Positions 15,376-24,600 of a stretch of DNA of 64,000 nt are shown here, piece by piece (position 1 is the first letter of the stretch; each line of letters opens with the position of its first letter). The stretch spans positions 186,001-250,000 of the forward strand of contig NZ_CP053084.1 in assembly GCF_013004065.1 (NCBI RefSeq), written 5' to 3'. A program made the position numbers and the translations under genes. The notes beneath the pieces were generated by a model. That model had not been told where the DNA came from and did no database searches. It worked only from the letters and a program-made list of their open reading frames with translations. Source of the DNA: Limnobacter sp. SAORIC-580. GTDB taxonomy: Bacteria > Pseudomonadota > Gammaproteobacteria > Burkholderiales > Burkholderiaceae_B.

Positions 15376-17004
15376 CTAGGGGCGAGCCACGCCAAATTGC
15401 ATGGGTTGCACGCTGCGCTCTTGTTGCAGACAGGCGATCAGCGCAAGTGCCAACACCTGTCGTGTGTCTCTTGGATCGATCACGCCGTCGTCGAGCAACA
15501 ATCCGCTGGTGTGGAATGCGCTGGTTTGTGATTCAAACGTGTCGATGATTTGTTTTTTCATGTTTTCCAGCATGAACTCAGGTACCTCCATGCCTTTTCG
15601 GGCGGCGCTGGCCTGCATCACGGTGGCCATGGTGCCCGCTGCTTGTTCTGCACCCATGACCGCAGTTTTGCTGTTGGGCCATGCAAACACGAAACGTGGA
15701 CCAAACGCCCTGCCGCACATGCCATAGTTACCTGCACCAAAACTGGCACCGCACAGCAAAGTGATTTGTGGCACGGTGGCGTTGCTCACGGCCTGAATCA
15801 TTTTTGAGCCATGCTTGATGATGCCTCCTTGCTCGGCTTCTTTGCCCACCATGTAACCGGTTGTGTTTTGCAGGTAAATGATTGGGGTTTTGGTTTGGCA
15901 GCAACTTTGAATAAAGTGCGTGGCTTTGGTGGCACCTGCTGTGTCGATCGGTCCCAGGTTACTGATAATACCGATGGAAACACCCATCAGCTTGGCGTAT
16001 CCGCAGAGTGTGGCTGGGCCGTAGTTGGCTTTGAATTCGAGGAAGTCGGAGTCGTCAACGATTCGGGCGATGACTTCGCGCATGTCCACCGGCGTTTTGA
16101 TATCGGCGGGCATGATGCCCAGCAGTTCTTCGGCCGGGTAGCGAGGTGCTGGTGCCTGGGCATTCAACATCGGTATCACATTCCGGTTGCTGCTGTTCCA
16201 GTCGATTTTTTCCATCACCTCGCGGGCCAGTGCAATGGCGTGGCGGTCGTCGTCGGCGATGTAGTCACCCAGGCCTGAGACTGAGCAGTGCATGTCGGCA
16301 CCACCCAGTTCTTCATCGGTGGCAATCTCGCCCGTGGCTGCTTTCAGCAGGGGTGGGCCAGCCAGAAATGCGCGTGCACGTTCGCGCACCATAATGACGA
16401 CATCGCTTAAGCCCGGAATGTAGGCACCACCCGCTGTGGATGAACCGTGCAGCACATTGACCACCGGCAAGCCAGCAGCGCTGAGTTTGGCCAAGCGATA
16501 GAAGTTACCGCCGCCCAATATGAAGTGCTCGACTTTGTACTTCAACAAATTGGCCCCGGCGGATTCGCCGAGGTTGATGAAGGGCAGTTTGTTTTCCAGG
16601 GCGATGTCTTGGGCCCTTTGCATTTTTTCAATGCCCATGGCCTGAAGCGCACCGGCCTCGATGCCTGAATCGCTGGCCACCACCATGCACAAGGTGTTGG
16701 CCACATAGCCCAGCCCGGCAATGATGCCGCCGCCGGGAATGCTTTTGTCGGCCTTTTGGCCATCTTGCATGTAACCAGCGAGGGTGCTGAGTTCCAGAAA
16801 TGGGGAGCCCGAGTCGAGCAGTAGCGCAACCCGGTCGCGAGGCAGCAACTGCCCGCGCTTTGCAAACGATGGTGCAGCTTTTGCGGAGGCGTCGCGTGTA
16901 CGTTTCTCCAGTGATCGAAGTTCATTCAGGGCCGTTTCCATATTGGCCTTGTTGAGTTCAAACTCGGCGGAATTTGCGGAAACGAGGCTCTCTAAAATAG
17001 GCAT
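15376..17004 (-). CDS. Acyl-CoA carboxylase carboxyltransferase subunit (AtuC/MccB-like)
   Basis: This 542-residue carboxyltransferase of the crotonase fold has two halves. The N half carries NVLHGSSTAGGAYIPGLSD, FLAGPPLLKAATGE and EELGGADMHCSVSGLGDY; the C half carries QNTTGYMVG and CGASFGAGNYGMCGRAFGPRF. It transfers CO2 from biotin to an enoyl-CoA. The protein is close in length to LiuB and AtuC. The neighbouring AtuD-like dehydrogenase and short-chain dehydrogenase favour geranyl-CoA over 3-methylcrotonyl-CoA. A TetR-like palindrome lies about 40-63 bases before the start, so it probably has its own regulated promoter. Confidence 0.85.
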   Translation of the reverse strand: MPILESLVSANSAEFELNKANMETALNELRSLEKRTRDASAKAAPSFAKRGQLLPRDRVALLLDSGSPFLELSTLAGYMQDGQKADKSIPGGGIIAGLGYVANTLCMVVASDSGIEAGALQAMGIEKMQRAQDIALENKLPFINLGESAGANLLKYKVEHFILGGGNFYRLAKLSAAGLPVVNVLHGSSTAGGAYIPGLSDVVIMVRERARAFLAGPPLLKAATGEIATDEELGGADMHCSVSGLGDYIADDDRHAIALAREVMEKIDWNSSNRNVIPMLNAQAPAPRYPAEELLGIMPADIKTPVDMREVIARIVDDSDFLEFKANYGPATLCGYAKLMGVSIGIISNLGPIDTAGATKATHFIQSCCQTKTPIIYLQNTTGYMVGKEAEQGGIIKHGSKMIQAVSNATVPQITLLCGASFGAGNYGMCGRAFGPRFVFAWPNSKTAVMGAEQAAGTMATVMQASAARKGMEVPEFMLENMKKQIIDTFESQTSAFHTSGLLLDDGVIDPRDTRQVLALALIACLQQERSVQPMQFGVARP

Positions 17005-17043
17005 TGGTTCTTGGCTTTAAATAGCAGCAAAATGGGTTTGTTA

Positions 17044-17067
17044 AAAATCAAACGTTTGTTTGATTTT
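17044..17067. promoter_or_regulatory. TetR-type operator before the carboxyltransferase gene
   Basis: AAAATCAAAC and GTTTGATTTT are perfect 10-base arms around a 4-base spacer GTTT. The core CAAACGTTTG resembles the centre of the palindrome at 18047-18066, so one regulator may bind both. It lies 40-63 bases upstream of the start at 17004. Confidence 0.65.
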
Positions 17068-17106
17068 GAGGGTGAGGCCTGGGTGTGTCAAGCCTTAAAT
17101 ATTTGC

Positions 17107-18039
17107 TTATTTCTTGCTGGCTGCGGCGCGCGCGGCATCGCGGCGCTGAATTACTTCAGGCACGCCACCCAAATGAAAGCTGTTGAAAGCCGGGTTGGGT
17201 TTGCCGGTGCCCACTTGCCAAATGCGGCGCGCGTTGGGGGCTGCGCCGTCGATTCGAATGCAGGAACCCGAGATGAATGAGGCCGCAGGGCTGCACAAAA
17301 ACACCAATGCGCCTGACACCTCGGCTTCCAGCCCCAGGCGTTGCAGTGGGATGGTTTTGTCCAGCTGCATGATGGTTTGTTTCATGGGCTCGGGGTAAGT
17401 GTCCATGCCACTTGATGCGATGAAGCCCGGTGCAACCGCATTCACGCGTACGGGTGCCCATTCATTGGATGCAGTTTCCGAGAAGTTCAGCATGCCGGCG
17501 CGCGCTGCGCCGGAGTGGCCCATGCCGGGCATGCCGTTCCACATGTCAGCAATGATGTTGGTGATGGACATGTCGGACTCGCCCAAGTGCAACATCATGT
17601 ACTGGTTGAATACCTCACGGGCCATGAGAAAGCCACCGGTAAGGTTGTTACGCACCACAGTTTCGAACCCCTTGCCACTGATCATGTTTAGCGGTGAGGG
17701 AAATTGCCCGCCTGCGTTGTTGATCAGGTGATTGATTTTGCCGTGGGTTGCCAACACATCGGCTACAGTCTCTTTTACCCGTTCCTCTTCACGAATATCG
17801 CAGCTGTGTAACGAAATTTTGACTGTGCAGGTTTGCTCGATTTCCGCTTTCACGGTTTCAAGCTTTTCCATTTTTCGACCGACCAAGGCCAGGTCCGCAC
17901 CCAGGCTGGCCAATTCATGCGCGGTGCAGCGGCCAATGCCCGAGCCCCCACCAGTGACCAGTACGGTTTGTCCTGCAAACAGATTGGGGCGAAACACGGA
18001 TTGGAAGCTGTTCAAAAGGGTCACCTGTGAATTGTGCAA
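17107..18039 (-). CDS. Short-chain dehydrogenase/reductase (AtuB/AtuG-like)
   Basis: This short-chain dehydrogenase of about 300 residues has the Rossmann motif TGGGSGIG, the NNAGG motif and an extended C-terminal tail rich in Ala/Arg/Lys. The catalytic region is unusual: around the expected Tyr-x-x-x-Lys it reads GHSGAARAGMLNF, so the usual Tyr and Lys are not seen. The same holds for some enoyl/dienoyl-CoA reductase-type members. In the atu pathway such enzymes act on terpenoid alcohol or acyl-CoA intermediates. The start is uncertain: the longest reading begins at TTG 18039, and a TTG at 18015 preceded by AGGTGA is a good alternative. It is the first gene of the cluster. Confidence 0.75.
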   Translation of the reverse strand: MHNSQVTLLNSFQSVFRPNLFAGQTVLVTGGGSGIGRCTAHELASLGADLALVGRKMEKLETVKAEIEQTCTVKISLHSCDIREEERVKETVADVLATHGKINHLINNAGGQFPSPLNMISGKGFETVVRNNLTGGFLMAREVFNQYMMLHLGESDMSITNIIADMWNGMPGMGHSGAARAGMLNFSETASNEWAPVRVNAVAPGFIASSGMDTYPEPMKQTIMQLDKTIPLQRLGLEAEVSGALVFLCSPAASFISGSCIRIDGAAPNARRIWQVGTGKPNPAFNSFHLGGVPEVIQRRDAARAAASKK

Positions 18040-18046
18040 TTTGATT

Positions 18047-18066
18047 ATTCAAACGATCGTTTGAAT
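18047..18066. promoter_or_regulatory. TetR-type operator at the head of the atu-like cluster
   Basis: ATTCAAACGATCGTTTGAAT is a perfect 20-base palindrome just upstream of the short-chain dehydrogenase gene. It shares the CAAACG...CGTTTG core with the palindrome at 17044-17067. P. aeruginosa AtuR is a TetR-type regulator of the equivalent genes, but no regulator gene is next to this cluster. Confidence 0.7.
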
Positions 18067-18122
18067 TTAACCATGCTTTTGCAGATTGTGCTTTCGCACG
18101 ATCCGATTCACAGGTGATTTTT

Positions 18123-18812
18123 TTACCGGCTACCAGCGTCTGCCAAACGGAGGGTGTCTGTTTTGCTGAACATTTGATCAGCGAAAGCGATGGTGTGTGT
18201 ATTCAAGGCACGCGAGCTGTCGTGCTCTGGATCGCGTTTCGAAAAGTCGGTGCGAATCGCCTTCACACGTTGATACACCACCTCAAAGTGCTCTGGCATC
18301 ACTTTCTGAACATAGGCCAGACCCACCAGGTCGGCCAGCGTCTCTTCAAAATGAACATTGTTCTTGAACTGAACACCCAGGTGTTCTTGTAGTGCCTGCT
18401 TGGCGGCTACACGTTTTCCCTTTTCGGACATCAGGCAGTGCGTCAATTCATGGGCCGAGGTGAATGCCAGGAATGCAGGTTCGGCACCGTCATGACCTGA
18501 ATCCAGAAAATGAGACCACACGCGCTTGGCGTCTGCATGCTGGTTAACATGCAGCACGCAGGCCTTGATGCCACTGTTGGTCAAAAATGGCGAGGGGTTG
18601 TTCATGGTGCTTTCCCGAACATGGATGCGATCGGTGTCGATGGCATAAACCTGCGCGAACTGGGCGATTTCCTCTTTCATGGCTGCCGTGTCGGGCAGGC
18701 TGGCCTGGGGCGTGAACAGGCTGACCAAACCAAAAAATAGACCGTTCCACATGACATGCTCCAAGAATTCCGGTGATGTCTTGTGAACGGCAGGTTTTGT
18801 TGAATTCAGCAT
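18123..18812 (-). CDS. Uncharacterised protein with HExxH zinc-protease motif
   Basis: This 229-residue protein has SAHELTHCLMSEKGK (about residues 118-132), where HELTH fits the HExxH zinc-binding motif, and a likely third ligand in HFEETLADLVGLAY about 30 residues later (E in an ExxxD pattern). That spacing is typical of gluzincin-type metallopeptidases. A hydrophobic stretch near the N-terminus (WNGLFFGLVSLF) may be a membrane anchor or weak signal. I do not recognise the family. It is followed by the atu-like cluster on the same strand but is not obviously part of it. Confidence 0.65.
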   Translation of the reverse strand: MLNSTKPAVHKTSPEFLEHVMWNGLFFGLVSLFTPQASLPDTAAMKEEIAQFAQVYAIDTDRIHVRESTMNNPSPFLTNSGIKACVLHVNQHADAKRVWSHFLDSGHDGAEPAFLAFTSAHELTHCLMSEKGKRVAAKQALQEHLGVQFKNNVHFEETLADLVGLAYVQKVMPEHFEVVYQRVKAIRTDFSKRDPEHDSSRALNTHTIAFADQMFSKTDTLRLADAGSR

Positions 18813-18924
18813 TGCACCAATGCGTTGCCCTTAAAGGGGGTATTCAAACGGGGTGGGGGCGTGAAAGGGCGGCGTCCATGTCAAAATGCAGGCAATCAAT
18901 CATTCAATGCGGGAGTCGATTTTC

Positions 18925-19614
18925 ATGAGCAATACCAATCCAGTGGCGATTATTACGGGCGCAGCAGGCAATTTGGGGCAGGCAGTGGCCACCCATTTGG
19001 GCAGTTTGGGTTATCGACTGCTGTTGATTGATTTGCATCAGCCTGAGTGGGAAGGCGAGAGCGATGCTGTGTCAATCGGTAACGTGGACCTGACCTTGCC
19101 CGAGCATGCCCAAGAGGTGGTGAATCAAGCCTGGGAATATTTCGGTCAAATTGATGCAGTGGTGAATATTGCAGGTGGTTTTGTGTGGGAGCGTCAGGCT
19201 GAGAGCAGCTTGGATACCTGGAATACGCAGTACGCCATGAATGTGCAAACCACCGTGAACATGTGCCAAGCCATATTGCCGCAGTTTCAGGATCAGCAAA
19301 GCGGTGTGATCGTAAACATTGGTGCGGCCGCAGCTGGCAAAGCAGCTGAGGGTATGGGTGCTTATGCAGCGGCCAAATCGGCCGTACTGCGCTTGACTGA
19401 GGCCCTGGCCGCGGAAAACAAACATTTGGGCATTCGTGCCAATGCCGTGTTGCCCAGTATTTTGGACACACCCGCCAATCGAGAGGCCATGCCTGACGCT
19501 GACCCGGCAGACTGGGTTGCTCCCGAATCACTGGCCGGTGTTATCGCATTCTTGTTGTCAGATGTTGCCCGCGATATCACCGGAGCGGGCATTCCGGTCA
19601 CAGGCCGGGTTTAA
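18925..19614 (+). CDS. Short-chain dehydrogenase/reductase
   Basis: This 229-residue classical short-chain dehydrogenase has TGAAGNLG for cofactor binding, NIAGG, the catalytic YAAAKSA (Tyr-x-x-x-Lys), and a C-terminal GAGIPVTGR. The substrate is unknown. I start at ATG 18925 (MSNTNPVAII), which puts the first beta strand at the N-terminus. It lies alone between a minus-strand protease-like gene and the convergent TetR gene. Confidence 0.8.
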   Translation: MSNTNPVAIITGAAGNLGQAVATHLGSLGYRLLLIDLHQPEWEGESDAVSIGNVDLTLPEHAQEVVNQAWEYFGQIDAVVNIAGGFVWERQAESSLDTWNTQYAMNVQTTVNMCQAILPQFQDQQSGVIVNIGAAAAGKAAEGMGAYAAAKSAVLRLTEALAAENKHLGIRANAVLPSILDTPANREAMPDADPADWVAPESLAGVIAFLLSDVARDITGAGIPVTGRV

Positions 19615-19638
19615 CAAGCCACGCTGTGCCTAAGGCGG

Positions 19639-20259
19639 CTACTTTCTGTTGGCCAGGCCGTTCAGGTAGTTGTCGATTGTAAATTCAGCCTGTTCCATCA
19701 GGTTGAACAGATTGGGGCTGAGCACAAAGTTGGCAAAAAGCCCGTCAATCAAGGCATGCAAACCAATGGCTGCCTGGCGGGCATTGGTGTTTGCGGGCAA
19801 TTCGCCTTTGTCAATCGCGGCTTGAAAATCTGTTTCAATGGTTTGAATGCAGCCTTGAATGGCTTCCAGGTGCCTGTCTCGAATAGGCAGCATGTCGTCG
19901 ACCATTTCGGCTTTGTGCATCACAATGTCAAAAACCCGCTGTGTGCGGGGGTCTTCTGCCAGCGTACGCACCACATGCATGGACCTAGTACGCAGGTAGG
20001 CCAACGGTTGTTGCTCGGGGTGCAGGTCGGGCGTTGCGATGAATTCATCCATCGGTAATATGACGCGTTGTAACATGGCATCAAACAGGTCGGCCTTGTT
20101 CTTGAAGTGCCAATAAATGGCCCCCCGCGTTAAATCCGCGGCCTTGGCAATGTCGTTCAGCGTGGTCCTCGATACCCCTTTTTCCGAGAACACGGCCTCG
20201 GCCGTGTCCAGAATAAGATTCCTGGTTTCCTGCGCTTCTTCCTTCGTTTTTCTTACCAC
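19639..20259 (-). CDS. TetR/AcrR-family transcriptional repressor
   Basis: This 206-residue TetR regulator has an N-terminal helix-turn-helix (about 10-56) with the family stretch GVSRTTLNDIAKAADLTRGA and IYWHFKNKADLF, and a helical ligand-binding C-terminus. It is divergent from the RND efflux operon, and an AcrR-type operator lies in the shared leader. It is most likely the local repressor of the pump and of itself, as AcrR, TtgR and similar proteins are. Drug binding is an inference. Confidence 0.88.
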   Translation of the reverse strand: MVRKTKEEAQETRNLILDTAEAVFSEKGVSRTTLNDIAKAADLTRGAIYWHFKNKADLFDAMLQRVILPMDEFIATPDLHPEQQPLAYLRTRSMHVVRTLAEDPRTQRVFDIVMHKAEMVDDMLPIRDRHLEAIQGCIQTIETDFQAAIDKGELPANTNARQAAIGLHALIDGLFANFVLSPNLFNLMEQAEFTIDNYLNGLANRK

Positions 20260-20289
20260 AATCGTCTACGCCAAATTGAAAAATTTATT

Positions 20290-20313
20290 TACATACACTC
20301 ATGTATGTATGTA
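20290..20313. promoter_or_regulatory. AcrR-like operator between the TetR gene and the RND operon
   Basis: TACATACA...TGTATGTA arms with an 8-base spacer make a 24-base site that matches the layout and arm sequence of the known E. coli AcrR operator. It lies 31-54 bases upstream of the TetR start and 68-91 bases upstream of the adaptor gene, so one site can repress both. Confidence 0.8.
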
Positions 20314-20380
20314 TTATCTGACTTCTCGGTCATTAAATCAACCCGAAAAATTCCCACAAGGATATAACAGGGCACACATC

Positions 20381-21628
20381 ATGCACAGCAACTCATTGAA
20401 TTCAAAGCAAACTCAAGCTTCCCCCTACAGTCGCGCTTTTGCAGGAGCCACCCTTCTGCCCGCGTTGCTGGTGACTATATTGTCCAGCGCCTTGTTGCTG
20501 GGTTGCGGCCAGGGCGCTGATGCCCAGGCCCCTGGTGGCCCCGGTGCTGGCCAGGCAGCACCTGTACCCGTGGTTGAGGTAAAAACCGAACCGCTGGAAT
20601 TAACGTATGAGTACCCTGCCCAAATTGCCGGCCTGCGCGAAGTTGAAATTCGTGCCCGAGTGGCCGGTATTATCGAGCGCCGCCAGTTTGAAGAGGGTGG
20701 TCGAGTGAAGAAAGGCCAATCTTTGTACAGCCTGGACAATGCTCCCTACCAAACTGCTTTGGTCCGTGCTCTGGCCGATGAAAATGCGGCCAAGGTTCGC
20801 GCTGCGCAAGCCGAACGCGATTACAAACGGGTCATGCCTCTGGCCGACAGCAAAGCGGTGTCGCAATCTGAATTGGACAATGCGCAATCTGCATTTGAAG
20901 TGGCCAAGGCCGACCTGCAAGTGGCCAGTGCTGCAGTTCGCACGGCTCGCCTGAACCTGGAGTATGCGCGGGTTGAATCGCCAGTGAATGGCTTTGCAAG
21001 CCGCTCGCTTTACTCCGAAGGCAGTTTTGTATCAGGCCCTTCCGAGTTGCTGACCACAGTAACGCAGATCGACCAGGTCTATGTGAACTTTGGTATTCCT
21101 GAAAAAGACCACGAACAACTGCGCAAAGGCATTGCAAGTGGTGCGGTTGCTTTGAGCAATGGCGATTTGGTGGTTGAGGTGCTCGGTGCCGATGGCAAAC
21201 CCATGGGATTGAAAGCCAAGCTGGGCTTTCAGGATGTGCGTGTGAACCCAGCCACCGGTACGGTCGATGCACGTGCCGTGTTGGCCAATGACAAGGAAGT
21301 GTTAAGCCCGGGACAATTTGTACGTGTGCGTGTGAGTGGCGCAGTGCAAAAAAACGCCGTGTTGTTGCCACAACGGGCTGTGCTTGAAAACCCGGAGGGT
21401 GGCAAGGTTGTGATGACAGTCAGCCCTGAAAATACTGTGGCACCACGCCCTGTGCAGGTTGCGCAGTGGAAAGGTGACCAATGGGTAGTAACCGATGGAC
21501 TGGTTGCTGGCGACAAAGTGATGACCGACGGGTTCATGAAGGCCCCACCCGGAACACCCGTACAACCTGTGATTGCAGGCGCCGACGCGCAAGACGCAGC
21601 ACCAGCAGCCACTGAGCAAAAGCAATAA
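20381..21628 (+). CDS. RND efflux periplasmic adaptor (AcrA/MexA-like)
   Basis: This 415-residue adaptor is a lipoprotein (lipobox ALLLGC near residue 40). It has the barrel-sandwich/lipoyl halves (ARVAGIIERRQFEEGGRVKKG and ESPVNGFASRSLYSEGSFV) flanking an alpha hairpin (about 115-175), then the beta-barrel and membrane-proximal domains. It links the inner-membrane pump to the outer-membrane channel. ATG 20381 is chosen because it opens the signal peptide; the nearest Shine-Dalgarno (AAGGA) is about 20 bases away, so the true start could be slightly different. It is the first gene of a three-gene operon. Confidence 0.92.
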   Translation: MHSNSLNSKQTQASPYSRAFAGATLLPALLVTILSSALLLGCGQGADAQAPGGPGAGQAAPVPVVEVKTEPLELTYEYPAQIAGLREVEIRARVAGIIERRQFEEGGRVKKGQSLYSLDNAPYQTALVRALADENAAKVRAAQAERDYKRVMPLADSKAVSQSELDNAQSAFEVAKADLQVASAAVRTARLNLEYARVESPVNGFASRSLYSEGSFVSGPSELLTTVTQIDQVYVNFGIPEKDHEQLRKGIASGAVALSNGDLVVEVLGADGKPMGLKAKLGFQDVRVNPATGTVDARAVLANDKEVLSPGQFVRVRVSGAVQKNAVLLPQRAVLENPEGGKVVMTVSPENTVAPRPVQVAQWKGDQWVVTDGLVAGDKVMTDGFMKAPPGTPVQPVIAGADAQDAAPAATEQKQ

Positions 21629-21638
21629 GGGGTCACAC

Positions 21639-24600
21639 ATGTTTTCGAAATTTTTTATCGACCGGCCTGTGTTTGCGGCCGTGTTGTCGATTTTCATCAT
21701 GCTGGCCGGTTTGGCTGCCATGCGTGGTTTACCGATTGCGCAGTACCCTGAAATTGCACCCCCAGTGGTGCAGGTTCGTGCAGTGTATCCAGGTGCTTCC
21801 GCAGAGGTAATTGCCAGCACCGTGGCCGCGCCCATTGAAAACGCCATCAACGGTGTTGAGAACATGATGTACATGAGCTCGACTTCGGCCAGCAGTGGCG
21901 TGGTTGAAATCATGGTGACGTTTGAGATTGGCACCGATCCTGACCAAGCCGCTTTGAACGTGAACAACCGCGTGAAGCAAGTGGAAAACATTTTGCCGCA
22001 GGAAGTACGCAGACAAGGTGTGACGGTGAACAAAGGTTCGTCGTCATTCTTGCAGGTGTTGGCGTTTTACTCGGAAGACGGCAGGTTCGATGACTTTTAC
22101 ACCTCGAACTATGTGACCTTGAACGTGCTGGACCGTATCAAGCGGATTCCGGGTACGACCAACGTTCAAATTTTTGGTGCCAAAGATTATGCAATGCGTA
22201 TCTGGATCAAACCGGATCGCATGGCGCAATTGAAGTTGACCGCCGGGGACATTGCCGCGGCCTTGAACGAGCAAAATGCACAGTTTGCAGCGGGTAAAGT
22301 TGGCCAGGCGCCCAACAACAACGGCCAGGAACTGGTCTACACCATCACGGCGCAAGGCCGACTGCAAGATGTTGAGGAGTTCGAGAATGTATTGATACGG
22401 GTGAACCCGGATGGTTCGTCCTTGCGCTTGAAAGACGTTGCCCGCGTGGAATTGGGATCCAAGGATTACGACTTTACCGGTCGTATCAATGGCAAGCCAG
22501 CGACATTGGTGGGTGTGTTTTTGCAGCCCGGTGCCAATGCGCTTGAAGTGGCTCAAACCGTGAAAGGCACGGTCGATGAAATTGCGGCAGATTTCCCGGA
22601 AGGACTAGACTATGCGGTGCCTTATGACACCACACGTTTTGTGGAAGTGTCTATTCGCGAAGTGGTAAAAACACTGATTGAAGCGATGATTCTGGTGTTC
22701 ATCGTGGTGTATGTGTTTTTGCAAAACTGGCGCGCCACGCTGATTCCGATTCTGGCTGTTCCCGTGTCCCTGTTGGGTGCGTTTGCTGGCTTGTACCTGT
22801 TGGGTTATTCCATTAACACGCTTACCTTGTTCGGCATGGTGCTGGCCATTGGTATTGTGGTGGACGACGCCATTGTGGTGCTGGAAAACGTTGAGCGAAT
22901 CATGCATGAAGAGGGCTTGGGTGCCCGCAAAGCCGCGATCAAGGCCATGCAGGAAGTAACTGGCCCGGTGATTGCGATTGTGCTGGTGCTGTCGGCCGTG
23001 TTTATTCCGATTGGCTTTCTCGGTGGTTTGACTGGTGAACTGTACCGCCAGTTTGCGATCACCATTGCGATTGCGGTGATCGTGTCGGGCATCGTGGCGC
23101 TGACTTTGACGCCAGCTTTGTGTGTGATGCTGTTGAAACATGAGCACAAAAAACCGGGCAAATTTTTCACCTGGTTCAACGACTGGTTTGGCCGTGTCAC
23201 CACCAAATACGTAGGTGGCGTGAAGTTCATCAGCATGCGCCCTGCCATTGGTATCGGCTTGTTTTTGGTCATGCTGGTGGTAACCGCTGGTTTGTTCAGG
23301 GCTACACCCGGTTCATTGGTACCCGATGAAGACCAGGGCTACTTTATTGCTGCGGTGTTTTTGCCTGACGGCGCTACTTTGCAGCGCACAGACAAGGTGG
23401 TGGCAGAAGTGGTGGATGCAGTAGCAGCCAACCCGGCCAATGAGTATTCCGTGGCATTCACTGGGTTCGACTTTTTGGGTGGCAGTTTCAAGAACAACGC
23501 GGCCACCATGTTCGTGACACAGCGCCACTGGGATGAGCGCGAAGCTGTAACCGGGGAGCTGGTGGGTGAATTGTTTGGCCGCACGGCCGGCATTCAGGAA
23601 GGTTTGGTGCTGGCCTTTGCCCCACCTCCAATCTTCGGTTTGGGCAATGCAGGTGGCTTTGAGTTTTACATTCAAAATCGCGGCGAGGGTGGCCCGGCTG
23701 AACTGGCCAAGGTGATGAACGACTTCATTGCCAAAGCCAACGCCGATCCGCGCCTTGCGGGTGTACAAACCTTGTGGCGTCCCGGTACTCCTCAGTTGTA
23801 TGTGGATGTTGACCGCGAACGTGCCCGCGCAATGGGTGTGAATGTGAACGAGGTGTTTGATACCTTGTCGGCAAGCCTGGGTACGTACTATGTGAATGAC
23901 TTCAACAAATTTGGCCGCACGTGGCAGGTGTTGATGTCGGCTGATTCGCAATACCGCAAAAGCCCAACCGACATCGGCAATATGTATGTGCGCTCCAACA
24001 AAGGCGAGATGATTCCGATTTCAGCCTTTGCAAAAGTGGAGTTTTCACAGGGGCCGGAAACTTTGGAGCGTTTCAACAATCTACCCGCGGTGAAATTGCT
24101 GGGCAGTGGCGCACCCGGGGTTAGTTCTGGCGAAGCCATCAAGGCGATTGAAGACATTGCAGCAGAGGTGTTGCCCGACGATTTCAGCTACGACTTCTCG
24201 GGTGCTTCCTTCCAGGAAAAGCGTTCTGCGGGTTCATCCAGCTTTGCCCTGATTTTGGGTGCACTCATGGTGTTCCTGATTTTGGCGGCACAGTATGAAA
24301 AGTGGACACTGCCGTTCTCGGTGTTGCTGGCCATGCCATTTGGTTTGTTTGGTGCCTTGCTGGCAGTGTGGATGCGCGACATGACCAACGATGTGTATTT
24401 CCAGATCGGCCTGGTGACCCTGCTGGGTTTGGCGGCCAAGAACGCGATTTTGATTGTGGAATTTGCTGTGTTGAAACGCGAGGAAGGCATGAGTGCCCTT
24501 GAGGCTTCTCTGGAAGCGGCCCGTTTGCGGTTCCGCCCCATCTTGATGACCTCGTTTGCGTTTATTCTAGGGGTCGTTCCGTTGGCGTTCTCCAGCGGTG

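Noticed and set aside
11030..17004. Leucine-degradation (liu) operon
   Set aside because: The hydratase and HMG-CoA lyase that belong to liu are absent, and the short-chain dehydrogenase and AtuD-like enzyme fit atu; not fully excluded.
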